In this document: positions 1 to 6,173 of the stretch, one piece after another
How positions within the stretch are numbered: the stretch's first letter is position 1
How the letters are laid out: each line of letters begins with the position of its first letter
Origin: an uncultured Lachnospiraceae bacterium
Lineage (GTDB): Bacteria > Bacillota > Clostridia > Lachnospirales > Lachnospiraceae
DNA: 10,732 nt
NCBI GenBank assembly: GCA_902473545.1
Contig: CABRSG010000053.1
Span: 1 to 10,732, forward strand
Reading direction: 5' to 3'
Notes under the pieces: model-generated
Told to the model about the DNA's origin: nothing
Seen by the model: only the letters and a program-made list of their open reading frames with translations
Databases searched by the model: none
Made by a program: the position numbers and the translations under genes

Positions 1-108
1 GGTTTCTTAAAAGACGGCGACATAACAGTCATTACCGCCGGGGTTCCGCTTGGCATGTCCGGCACAACGAACCTCATCAACGTGCATATCGTCGGCGATC
101 CATACTAA
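1..108 (+). CDS. pyk: Pyruvate kinase, C-terminal end (partial)
   Basis: Only the last 35 codons are present; the 5' part lies outside the window. The peptide contains GDITVITAGVPLGMSGTTNL followed by INVHIVGDPY. This closely matches the conserved C-terminal strand of pyruvate kinase (GD.VVITAGVP.G.SGTTNL..VH.VG), which forms the end of the alpha/beta C domain. The enzyme transfers phosphate from phosphoenolpyruvate to ADP in the last step of glycolysis, in the cytoplasm. The frame ends at TAA (106-108). Some clostridial and bacillar pyruvate kinases carry an extra PEP-utiliser domain after this point; here the protein stops right after the C domain, so it is the short form. It is convergent with the minus-strand cluster that follows. 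Identification rests on one short but highly characteristic motif. Confidence 0.88.
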   Translation, partial: GFLKDGDITVITAGVPLGMSGTTNLINVHIVGDPY

Positions 109-142
109 ATCCGATTATGCGTTCTGTTCCGCATAACCGGAT
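109..142 (+). terminator. Hairpin just after pyruvate kinase
   Basis: An inverted repeat begins one base after the pyk stop. Arm 109-121 (ATCCG, a mismatched A, then TTATGCG) pairs with 130-142 (CGCATAA, a mismatched C, then CGGAT) around an 8-nt loop. This gives 12 base pairs with one A/C mismatch. No T-run follows, so it is not a textbook intrinsic terminator. It may stabilise the pyk 3' end, with termination at the second hairpin (165-199). Confidence 0.5.
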
Positions 143-153
143 GCTCGTTGCCG

Positions 154-199
154 AAAACTAAAAAAACACGGCGCTGGAAGAATATTCCGGTACCGTGTT
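154..199 (-). terminator. Intrinsic terminator of the MoxR/VWA cluster
   Basis: Arms AACACGG (165-171) and CCGTGTT (193-199) form a 7-bp stem around a 21-nt loop. The A-run at 160-166 reads as a T-run after the hairpin on the minus strand, which suits a rho-independent terminator 6 nt past the ATPase stop. On the + strand the hairpin is followed by a weaker T-rich tract, so it may also stop pyk transcription. Confidence 0.65.
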
Positions 200-204
200 C
201 TGTT

Positions 205-1737
205 TTACAGCAGCTCCTCAATATCCGCCAGCTCTTTCAGAATCCCCTGCTGCCGCTCGGAAAAGAGCAGGCTCTTATTATATTTATAGAAACGATCGCA
301 GCCGTTGACATCCACAAACCACGCCGCATAATAATCCGTGTTCATCTCTGTGATAAACACGACCATTTCCTGGCTGTCGCCAAAGGCGCGCTCCAGAAAA
401 TCAAACGCGAAATTCAGCGCCGCGTCCGCCTGCGCAAGCGTCCCACTGCGTTTCTGCGGCTCGTCAGAAAACCACTCTTTGATCTGCGCAAACGCCTGCT
501 GACCGTCCTGCGGCAGATCCGCCTTCATAGAAACTGTATATCGCTCCAACGTTTTCTGGATATCGCTCTGCACATGCTCTCCTTCTCTTGTGAGATGCTC
601 CGCCTTTTTCTGGCGCGCAAAGTCCTTCGCAAACTTCACCGCAACCGCCTCCAGAAGCCGCTGTGCCTCCTCCCCGGAAAGCTTCTGCGCCGCGCTGCCA
701 AGCAGGTTTTTGTAATCCTTTAGCTGTCCGAACAGCCCGGTCACATACTGGTCTGCGTGATGTGCTTCAGCAAACAATTCATGCAGCGCCGAGAGCAGCA
801 GTCCGATCACACTGAGCTTTTCATCGAAGGAAGCCCGCCGGATCTTGTCCACTGCCGCATCGCTGATCCTGCCCTGCAAAATCTCCTGCACGCGATAGTC
901 CTTTTTATATTTGTTGTACAAATCAAGATAATTTGCAAAGTCCTTCGCAATCCGCCAATGCTGGATGTACTGATAGATTACCTCCCGGTCCGCCGTCCTG
1001 CCAAGCGTCTCATACACCTGCAGAAGCTGCGACAGATCCTCCCAGCCGCGGGCGGTCGCAAACAGCTTGCCGTCCACCGTTGTCTCCACCTTATAAAAAT
1101 GATCTTTCTTCAGCTCCAGGTAGGAAATGATCGCATTGTGGACGCCTGCTGCGTAAGCGTACTCCTTCCAGACCGCAAAATCTGCCTCCACGTCGATTTT
1201 CTTGATACGGTCCAATGTCACCACATCAAACTCACGCACCGATTTATTGTACTCCGGCGGATTGCCCGCCGCTACGATCACCCAACCCTGCGGCACCTTC
1301 TGATTGCCGAAGGTCTTACATTGCAGGAACTGCAGCATCGCGGGTGCCAGCGTCTCCGACACGCAGTTGATCTCGTCGATAAAAAGAATGCCCTCACGCA
1401 GGCCCGTCTGCTCCATTTTTTCGTACACCGACGCAATGATCTCGCTCATTGTATATTCCGTCACAGAATAAGTTTTGCCGCCAAATTCCTTCTCACGGAT
1501 AAACGGCAGCCCGATCGCGCTCTGCCTGGTGTGATGTGTGATCGTGTAGGAAACAAGCCCCAGCTTATTTTCCCGCGCGATCTGCTCCATGATCTGCGTT
1601 TTCCCGATTCCGGGCGGTCCGATCAGCAGAAGCGGACGCTGGCGCACCGGCGGAATCCGGTATTCGCCGTACTCGTCCCTGCTTAAATATGCCTCAATGG
1701 AATTTCGTATTTCTTCCTTCGCTCTCTTGATATTCAT
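205..1737 (-). CDS. MoxR-type AAA+ ATPase
   Basis: The 510-aa cytoplasmic protein has an N-terminal AAA+ module. Visible parts are Walker A GPPGIGKT (40-47), Walker B ILFIDE (117-122), sensor-1 AAGNPPEY with Asn159, an arginine-finger candidate LDR at Arg177, and a sensor-2-like ARGWEDLS at 229-236. The order and spacing are those of MoxR-family ATPases, which use ATP hydrolysis to remodel partners and usually act with a VWA-domain protein. Residues 240-510 are mainly helical and charged, with no domain I can name; simple MoxR proteins are about 300-350 aa, so this is a long form. Start ATG at 1735-1737 is preceded by a modest AGGG site. It lies 30 bp after the VWA gene and is the last gene of that cluster. 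The exact target is unknown; the ATPase assignment is firm. Confidence 0.9.
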   Translation of the reverse strand: MNIKRAKEEIRNSIEAYLSRDEYGEYRIPPVRQRPLLLIGPPGIGKTQIMEQIARENKLGLVSYTITHHTRQSAIGLPFIREKEFGGKTYSVTEYTMSEIIASVYEKMEQTGLREGILFIDEINCVSETLAPAMLQFLQCKTFGNQKVPQGWVIVAAGNPPEYNKSVREFDVVTLDRIKKIDVEADFAVWKEYAYAAGVHNAIISYLELKKDHFYKVETTVDGKLFATARGWEDLSQLLQVYETLGRTADREVIYQYIQHWRIAKDFANYLDLYNKYKKDYRVQEILQGRISDAAVDKIRRASFDEKLSVIGLLLSALHELFAEAHHADQYVTGLFGQLKDYKNLLGSAAQKLSGEEAQRLLEAVAVKFAKDFARQKKAEHLTREGEHVQSDIQKTLERYTVSMKADLPQDGQQAFAQIKEWFSDEPQKRSGTLAQADAALNFAFDFLERAFGDSQEMVVFITEMNTDYYAAWFVDVNGCDRFYKYNKSLLFSERQQGILKELADIEELL

Positions 1738-1767
1738 AATCGCCCTCTCACTTTTTCTTCCACACTC

Positions 1768-3099
1768 TCAGTTTTCCTTTGCGCGCTTCTCCAGCTCCCG
1801 CCGCTTTATCACCAGCTTCATCGCCCACGGCGGCACGTTGGTATCGGACTCCTCCTCTTCCATAAACAGAAACGCGGTCTGGAACGGCGGCATCCGTTTC
1901 GGATAAATGCCAAATCCGTCCGTAAAATAGAGAAGTCCTTTTAAATTCGTAAATTTTTGCTCCCGGATAAGCTGCTCCACATAGGTGAATGCCGGGCGGA
2001 AATCCGTCCCGCCGCTGCCGATGATCTCGAAATGCTCCATGTACTCCCGCAGCTCCTCCAGAGATGTAATGCCCGTATCCGCCTGCACACGCTCATCGCA
2101 CTGAATGATATGGAAGTTGATCTTTCGGAAAAAGCTTTCCTGTTCGCTCAGGATCGCATAAGTTTCCTCCAGAAATGCCCGCACAAGCTCGCCGGAGCAG
2201 GACATTGACGTGTCGATCACGACAGCAAACTCCTCGATCTTCTTTACCTCTTTTGTCTCCTGCGGCTCGATCAGCGGCATATTGCCGTACAGTGATAGCC
2301 CGTAGCTGTAAAACACATAGTCAAACTGGTCGGGGTCGACCTGTACGGCTTCCTTTAATACCGCAAATTTCCGCAGGAAGGTGCGGTAGTCCATCGTCTC
2401 CCGCTGCACGACCTTAAGCTGCTCCTTCAGACCGCCGTCGCCCTCTGATGCCTCCTTCGAGAAGGTATCAAGGTCCATCTCCATCTTTTCGCGAATGTCC
2501 TGCCAACGATCCCGCGTCTTAGCATCTTTGGGATGCTCCGGCTCACGGCACCAGCGGCTGTGATCGTCCACCGTAAACTCCCGGCGCCATTTCTGCACCC
2601 TGCGTTCATCGGGCTGCCACTTTTCCAGAATGTGGCAGATTCCCTCCGCCGTCAGCACTTTAAGGCTCCCGCGAAGCTCCCTGTAAAGCTTTTCCCGCTC
2701 CCACGAAACAGGAAGCTTTACACAGCGGATCTGCATAGCGTCTATGATGGATTCCATCGCAATATCGCACGCCAGGTCCCAGTATTCCTCCGCCCCCTGC
2801 GGTTTTCGAAACACATGACCGAACAGGCAATGAAGCACCATGTGAAGGTACATCCGGTTAATCCGCCTGCGCTCGGCGCGGAACTCGCCGCCCAGATGCT
2901 TTGTATTATAATAGATAAAATTTCCGTCCGTCGCCACACACGTGATGCCCTCGTCCATCACATAAGAGAAGGAGGACAGCGCCACATCGAGAAAGCGCAT
3001 ATGCAGAAACAACTCGTTTCTGGCATTGAAAAGGATGTGCCGACCGGTGTCCTCCATGCGCTTTCTGATCTCCTGTTCCCGCTCAAAAATGTCCTGCAA
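1768..3099 (-). CDS. VWA-like protein with DUF2201-type N-terminal domain
   Basis: This 443-aa protein pairs with the downstream AAA+ ATPase. The C-terminal half is a von Willebrand A-like domain. Its MIDAS metal site is visible as DTSMS (Asp296, Ser298, Ser300), Thr365 in GSGGTDF, and Asp394 in YFTDG. The N-terminal half resembles the putative metallopeptidase domain of the DUF2201 family. Where an HExxHxxxGH motif would be expected, the sequence reads HMVLHCLFGH (86-95): the histidines and Gly-His are kept but the catalytic glutamate is Met, so peptidase activity is doubtful. There is no signal peptide or membrane segment. The start is TTG at 3097-3099, chosen because a strong GGGAGGGG site lies 5 nt upstream; the next Met is residue 15. 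The gene begins 18 bp after the LRR gene. Function is inferred only from the MoxR/VWA pairing. Confidence 0.85.
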   Translation of the reverse strand: MQDIFEREQEIRKRMEDTGRHILFNARNELFLHMRFLDVALSSFSYVMDEGITCVATDGNFIYYNTKHLGGEFRAERRRINRMYLHMVLHCLFGHVFRKPQGAEEYWDLACDIAMESIIDAMQIRCVKLPVSWEREKLYRELRGSLKVLTAEGICHILEKWQPDERRVQKWRREFTVDDHSRWCREPEHPKDAKTRDRWQDIREKMEMDLDTFSKEASEGDGGLKEQLKVVQRETMDYRTFLRKFAVLKEAVQVDPDQFDYVFYSYGLSLYGNMPLIEPQETKEVKKIEEFAVVIDTSMSCSGELVRAFLEETYAILSEQESFFRKINFHIIQCDERVQADTGITSLEELREYMEHFEIIGSGGTDFRPAFTYVEQLIREQKFTNLKGLLYFTDGFGIYPKRMPPFQTAFLFMEEEESDTNVPPWAMKLVIKRRELEKRAKEN

Positions 3100-3104
3100 A
3101 CAAT

Positions 3105-3112
3105 CCCCTCCC
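3105..3112 (-). promoter_or_regulatory. Strong ribosome binding site that decides a TTG start
   Basis: The minus strand reads GGGAGGGG, then 5 nt, then TTG (3097-3099). This supports the rare TTG start of the VWA gene over the internal ATG at residue 15. It sits between the LRR stop (3118-3120) and the VWA start, so the two genes are probably translated from one message. Confidence 0.7.
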
Positions 3113-3117
3113 GTTCT

Positions 3118-4029
3118 CTACAGCTCAAAGCTCTGCACGCTTTGCTTTCGGCGGCGGTATTTATGATCCATCAGAAAGCTCTGACTCTCCATCCTGCCCG
3201 CTTCATTCGCCTCGCGGATCAGCTCAAACAGCTCATCGGCGCTCCAGTCGATGAACGTACAAAGGTATTCCAGCGCCTCCTGCTGCTCAAAGGCAAGGCA
3301 CCAGGAAGCCGCCTCCCGGCGGTGCTCCATCAGCCATGCCATGTAAATTCCCTTCGCATCCTCCGTGAGCCTGTAAGGCTGCTGCAGTCGCAAAAGACTA
3401 AGCTCAATACAGAAATCAACGCTCTCCCATGCTGCCGCCTCACCAAACAGCCCGTCATACTCCGAAAAGTTTAATTCTCCATCGCGGAAGCACTGCCGGT
3501 AATGATAACCGGAGCCGTGAAAATGCGTCTCCAAAATCCGTGCCGGCGTATTTTCCACCGCCTCCTCGTAATATTCGGGAAATAAAAGCTTCGCCGCCGT
3601 GCCGTCCCCGTAATCCAGTGTCACCCGCAGCTCCTGCCGCAGCTCGCTGACAATATCCTTTAAACAGTATCCCCAGGCATTCTGCATATACACGTACAAC
3701 TCCCGCAGCCGGTAACAGCCGGTGAATGCCCCACCCGCGATATCCTCCGTCTGATGATAGAGCGTCATGCGCTCCAGCTTCCGACAGCCGTAAAAGGCAT
3801 AGTTTCCGATGCGGCGCAGGCTCTGCGGAAGCTGCACCTCCAGAAGCTTCTCCCCGCAAACTGCACAGTCACCGTCATCCGTTTTCGGTTTTGCGTGCGA
3901 AAAAGCGTAGTCGCCCAGCGCAGTCACCGGGCAGCCCTCTATCTGCTCCGGCAATTCTGCCCGTTGCTCCTCTCCCAGGCAGCGCTCCACAATTACCTGT
4001 CCATTTTCCACGCGGCTTACAATCTCCAT
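3118..4029 (-). CDS. LRR_5 (BspA-like) leucine-rich repeat protein
   Basis: A 303-aa protein with no signal peptide or membrane segment. Residues 67-114 contain BspA-type leucine-rich repeats: LPQSLRRIGNYAFYGCRKLE, and after a short stretch IAGGAFTGCYRLRELYV. An incomplete repeat (LPEQIEGCPVTALGDYAF) is at 26-43, interrupted by a Cys-containing insert (CAVC, 55-58). The region from about 135 to 303 is not one I recognise; it is rich in aromatic and acidic residues. LRR_5 repeats usually mediate protein contacts, often at the cell surface, but this copy looks cytoplasmic. ATG at 4027-4029 has GGAGG 5 nt upstream. It is the first gene of the tight cluster LRR-VWA-MoxR (gaps of 18 and 30 bp), so it may be an adaptor for that pair; this is inference from position only. 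No convincing own promoter is visible. Confidence 0.7.
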   Translation of the reverse strand: MEIVSRVENGQVIVERCLGEEQRAELPEQIEGCPVTALGDYAFSHAKPKTDDGDCAVCGEKLLEVQLPQSLRRIGNYAFYGCRKLERMTLYHQTEDIAGGAFTGCYRLRELYVYMQNAWGYCLKDIVSELRQELRVTLDYGDGTAAKLLFPEYYEEAVENTPARILETHFHGSGYHYRQCFRDGELNFSEYDGLFGEAAAWESVDFCIELSLLRLQQPYRLTEDAKGIYMAWLMEHRREAASWCLAFEQQEALEYLCTFIDWSADELFELIREANEAGRMESQSFLMDHKYRRRKQSVQSFEL

Positions 4030-4058
4030 AATGTCCTCCGTGATTTATACGATAAGAA

Positions 4059-4080
4059 TGCGCCCGGATAACCGGGCGCA
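4059..4080 (-). terminator. Perfect GC-rich hairpin between the membrane protein and LRR genes
   Basis: Arms TGCGCCCGG (4059-4067) and CCGGGCGCA (4072-4080) form a perfect 9-bp stem with an ATAA loop. It begins 13 nt past the stop of the small membrane protein. On the minus strand it is followed by TTCTTATC, a weak T-rich tract, so it is probably a leaky terminator. Because I see no good promoter between it and the LRR gene, read-through may feed the downstream cluster. Confidence 0.6.
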
Positions 4081-4093
4081 CCTGCATTTTTTC

Positions 4094-4477
4094 TTATTCT
4101 GCTGTCTCTGCCTCTGCAGCGTCCTCAGCCGCATCGTCTGCAGCGTCCGCTTCTGCCTCTGCTGCAGCCTCTGTGATATCTTCTGCCGCATCCGCCTCTG
4201 CCTCATCAACCACAGCTTCTTCATCCGCTGCTTCCGCGGTATCCTCCGCGGTCAGATCATTCAGATACGTATCGACAGCCGTGGTATCTGCGTCGTAGAA
4301 TTTTCTTGTCTCCACATGGAATCTGCTGTAAGCGGAAACTCCGATCCACGCGACAAGCACCAGCAGCACTGCATAGCCGCCTATTCTCCAGAGCATTCTC
4401 TCACGCTTTTCCTTCTTCATGATTTTCTGGCGATTCGCTTTCTGCTCTTTATAGCGGTCTACCTTTGCCTGACTCAT
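4094..4477 (-). CDS. Small single-pass membrane protein with acidic Ala/Glu/Asp tail
   Basis: The 127-aa protein has three parts. Residues 1-30 are Lys/Arg-rich (RYKEQKANRQKIMKKEKRER), residues 31-50 form one membrane helix (GGYAVLLVLVAWIGVSAY), and residues 76-127 are almost only Ala, Glu and Asp. By the positive-inside rule the basic N-terminus should face the cytoplasm and the acidic tail the outside. The start was placed at ATG 4475-4477 because AGGAG lies 9 nt upstream. A further in-frame ATG at 4525 has no good site and would sit only a few bases from the predicted transcription start. The function is unknown. The low-complexity tail suggests a flexible, charged extracellular extension. 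It lies between degV and the LRR-VWA-MoxR cluster on the same strand. Confidence 0.75.
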   Translation of the reverse strand: MSQAKVDRYKEQKANRQKIMKKEKRERMLWRIGGYAVLLVLVAWIGVSAYSRFHVETRKFYDADTTAVDTYLNDLTAEDTAEAADEEAVVDEAEADAAEDITEAAAEAEADAADDAAEDAAEAETAE

Positions 4478-4537
4478 ATGACATTTCTCCTCTATCTTAC
4501 ATTCTTTCCTGCAAGCACCTTGCATATCCTGCCTAAT

Positions 4538-4566
4538 AGTGTAACATAGATTCCACTAAAATACAA
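4538..4566 (-). promoter_or_regulatory. Putative promoter of the small membrane protein gene
   Basis: On the minus strand TTGTAT (4561-4566) and TACACT (4538-4543) are separated by exactly 17 bp. Each hexamer keeps four of the six consensus bases. This places the transcription start near 4531 and gives a leader of about 54 nt before the ATG at 4477. Confidence 0.45.
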
Positions 4567-4572
4567 TCTTTT

Positions 4573-5412
4573 TTATAAAACGACGATTACGCCACCATCA
4601 CTCGCATATAGACTGCTGATTCCGCGGGTATCCAGCACGATCGCATCCTTTACCTTAATTTTTTCCAGAATAGCCTCCTTCACCATCTGCGCCCGCTCCG
4701 GGCAGTTGCAGTGGGAAATTGCGAGAATCCTTTCCTCCGTGTGCTCCGCCTGCTGCACAAGAATATCCACCATCCGCACCAGCGCCTTGTTGATTCCGCG
4801 CACCTGCGCCAGCGGCTCGATCGTGCCCTCCTGCGTGCCGTGCATCACCGGCTTGATCTTCAACGCCGTCGCCAGAATCGCCTTCATCGTGCTGAGGCGT
4901 CCGTTTTTGCGCAGCGTCTCCAGCGTTTCCAGAACGAAATATGTTTTCTTCTCCGCGATATATTTTTCTACGGTCTTGATGATGTCCTCAAACTCCATCC
5001 CGGCTTCCTCGCACTCCTGGATTTTCAGACCGATAAGCGTCTCTCCGATGGATGCCGAGCAGGAATTAAATACATGCACCTTTTTCTCCGGATGCTCCTC
5101 CAGAAAAAGATTTTTGCCGAGAACGGCGCTGTTGTAGGAACCGCTCAGTTCAGCAGATAACGTGACTGCGTACACGTGATCCGCGCCGCAGTCGAAGGCA
5201 TTTTTATACGCTTCCGGAGAGGGACAGGCGGATTTCGGACAATTCGGACTCGCTGCCGCGCGCGCCAGAAAATCTGCCTGGTCAAATGTTTCATCGTCCA
5301 CAATCATAAAATCGTCCACATATATCGTAAGCGGGGCAGTTTCAAAATGACCGTCCTTCTTCATTTCCTCGGTTAATTCACCGCAACTGTCGATTACCAC
5401 TTTATAGCTCAT
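4573..5412 (-). CDS. DegV family fatty-acid-binding protein
   Basis: A 279-aa cytoplasmic protein, the usual DegV length. DegV-fold proteins bind a single fatty acid; FakB members present it to the kinase FakA for phosphorylation and entry into phospholipid synthesis. Visible features are the N-terminal strand with D8 (VVIDSCGEL), the SACPSPEAY segment (61-69) matching the family's TSQPSP motif, LSAELSGSYNSA (85-96) in place of LSS.LSGTY.SA, LETLRKNGRLS (164-174) matching the LE.L+.GGR.S motif, and LKIKPVM (184-190). The second half is closed by SDGGVIVVL. ATG at 5410-5412 has AGGAGG 10 nt upstream. No fakA-like DhaK/DhaL gene is in the window, so the ligand and partner cannot be told. No clear terminator follows, so some read-through into the small membrane protein gene is possible. 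Confidence 0.92.
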   Translation of the reverse strand: MSYKVVIDSCGELTEEMKKDGHFETAPLTIYVDDFMIVDDETFDQADFLARAAASPNCPKSACPSPEAYKNAFDCGADHVYAVTLSAELSGSYNSAVLGKNLFLEEHPEKKVHVFNSCSASIGETLIGLKIQECEEAGMEFEDIIKTVEKYIAEKKTYFVLETLETLRKNGRLSTMKAILATALKIKPVMHGTQEGTIEPLAQVRGINKALVRMVDILVQQAEHTEERILAISHCNCPERAQMVKEAILEKIKVKDAIVLDTRGISSLYASDGGVIVVL

Positions 5413-5459
5413 GCCGCTAAAACCTCCTGAAAACGTAACGTAGTTTTTAATACTACATC

Positions 5460-5488
5460 ATCATAGCACATATATTTCCATTTGAAAA
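5460..5488 (-). promoter_or_regulatory. Putative degV promoter
   Basis: On the minus strand TTTTCA (5483-5488) and TATGAT (5460-5465) are 17 bp apart. The -10 keeps five of six consensus bases. Downstream, between promoter and ribosome site, is a small inverted repeat, GTAGT and ACTAC arms at 5440-5456, which could be a leader hairpin or operator. Confidence 0.5.
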
Positions 5489-5507
5489 GTGTTTTTCTGC
5501 TTTTCAT
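5482..5507. repeat. Palindrome spanning two divergent -35 elements
   Basis: TGAAAAG (5483-5489) and CTTTTCA (5500-5506) are perfect inverted arms separated by 10 bp. Each arm contains the -35 hexamer of one divergent promoter: degV on the minus strand and the DUF5721-like gene on the plus strand. Symmetry could simply follow from two similar -35 boxes back to back, or mark an operator that governs both genes. Confidence 0.5.
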
Positions 5508-5529
5508 TTCAAACTTTCTATTATATACT
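5501..5529 (+). promoter_or_regulatory. Putative promoter of the DUF5721-like gene
   Basis: TTTTCA (5501-5506) and TATACT (5524-5529) are 17 bp apart, 38 bp before the ATG at 5568. The -10 keeps five of six consensus bases. It is divergent from, and symmetrical with, the degV promoter. Confidence 0.5.
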
Positions 5530-5567
5530 AATGATACCCGAAATTTCAGATACGAGGAGAATCATTC

Positions 5568-6065
5568 ATGCTTGCCCTGCAGATCACAGAAGTAAAACCA
5601 TTTATGAATAAACTGTTTCTCGGAGACACCTTCGACGGTTTTCAGCTCTCGGAGGCGGTCTTTGTCACGTTCAATACCTTTCATATAGACGGAAGCCTGC
5701 AGAAGGAATACTATTCCTCCGAAGAGCTGGAAATACAGCAGCTTTCGCAGCAGTCCTGGTCCTTCTGGCGCCAGCTCCGCCCATTTTGTTTAAGCCTCAT
5801 CAAGGGAAAGCACACGCCGCTGGAGTTTAAAATCGTATTCCGCCTCGCTCCGGCAAATGTGGAAAAACTGGTGGCACAGTCGCAGCTCGCGGTAGGTCCG
5901 TCGGATATTGACGGGCTTTTTCTGAACCTTCATTTCCGCCAGGGTGCGCTCACCTGCACGACCGGTTCTTCCCTGCGCTTCTTTACGCTGGACAAAACGG
6001 TGGAGCATACCTGGGATGAAATGGTGAAAAAATTCCTCCAGAAACAGGAAATCGTATTCTGTTAG
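5568..6065 (+). CDS. DUF5721-like protein of unknown function
   Basis: A 165-aa soluble protein beginning MLALQITEVKPFMNKLFLGD. From memory it resembles the DUF5721 family, found mainly in Clostridia and with no known function; I could not check this by search. No signal peptide, membrane helix or catalytic motif is visible. The sequence alternates short hydrophobic strands with charged turns (for example LEFKIVFRLAP and GLFLNLHFRQGALTCTTGSSLRFF), which suggests a mainly beta fold with a C-terminal helix (WDEMVKKFLQKQ). ATG at 5568-5570 has GAGGAGA 7 nt upstream. The stop codon TAG (6063-6065) lies within the CIRCE element that precedes htpG. The neighbouring genes give no firm clue to its job. 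Confidence 0.8.
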   Translation: MLALQITEVKPFMNKLFLGDTFDGFQLSEAVFVTFNTFHIDGSLQKEYYSSEELEIQQLSQQSWSFWRQLRPFCLSLIKGKHTPLEFKIVFRLAPANVEKLVAQSQLAVGPSDIDGLFLNLHFRQGALTCTTGSSLRFFTLDKTVEHTWDEMVKKFLQKQEIVFC

Positions 6066-6088
6066 CACTCATTTGAGTTGAGTGCTAA
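6062..6088 (+). promoter_or_regulatory. CIRCE operator (HrcA binding site)
   Basis: TTAGCACTC (6062-6070), a 9-bp spacer, and GAGTGCTAA (6080-6088) match the CIRCE consensus at all 18 arm positions. CIRCE is the DNA site of HrcA, the heat-shock repressor that classically controls groESL and dnaK operons in Gram-positive bacteria. Here it precedes htpG. It lies just upstream of the -35 box (7 bp gap) rather than in the transcribed leader, and it overlaps the stop codon of the preceding gene. Confidence 0.95.
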
Positions 6089-6094
6089 TTTTTT
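6062..6094 (+). terminator. CIRCE hairpin doubling as an intrinsic terminator
   Basis: In RNA the CIRCE arms form a 9-bp stem with a 9-nt loop, directly followed by TTTTTT (6089-6094). This is the layout of a rho-independent terminator for the DUF5721-like gene, whose stop codon lies in the 5' arm. The stem is moderate in GC (4 of 9 pairs), so efficiency is uncertain. Confidence 0.6.
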
Positions 6095-6095
6095 C

Positions 6096-6124
6096 TTGAC
6101 ATTCTATCCGCCTGGTATTATACT
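6096..6124 (+). promoter_or_regulatory. htpG promoter, near sigma-A consensus
   Basis: TTGACA (6096-6101) matches the -35 consensus fully; TATACT (6119-6124) keeps five of six -10 bases; the spacer is 17 bp. The predicted start is near 6131, giving a leader of about 43 nt with a GAGGTGAT ribosome site at 6161-6168. A strong promoter next to CIRCE fits a repressor-controlled heat-shock gene. Confidence 0.85.
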
Positions 6125-6173
6125 ATCCATAATTCCACAAATGAATTACAAATATTAGATGAGGTGATAGTAT

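Noticed and set aside
148..1686. Long plus-strand open frames (191 and 309 codons) opposite the MoxR ATPase gene
   Set aside because: Their translations show no domain, are rich in Arg, His and Leu as expected of a reversed reading of a coding strand, and lie wholly over a gene with clear AAA+ motifs.
2533..3474. 313-codon plus-strand frame across the VWA/LRR junction
   Set aside because: It runs opposite two genes with supported starts and domains and shows no family features of its own.
4478..4525. 16-codon N-terminal extension of the small membrane protein
   Set aside because: The upstream ATG has no suitably spaced ribosome site and nearly coincides with the predicted transcription start; the ATG at 4477 has AGGAG.
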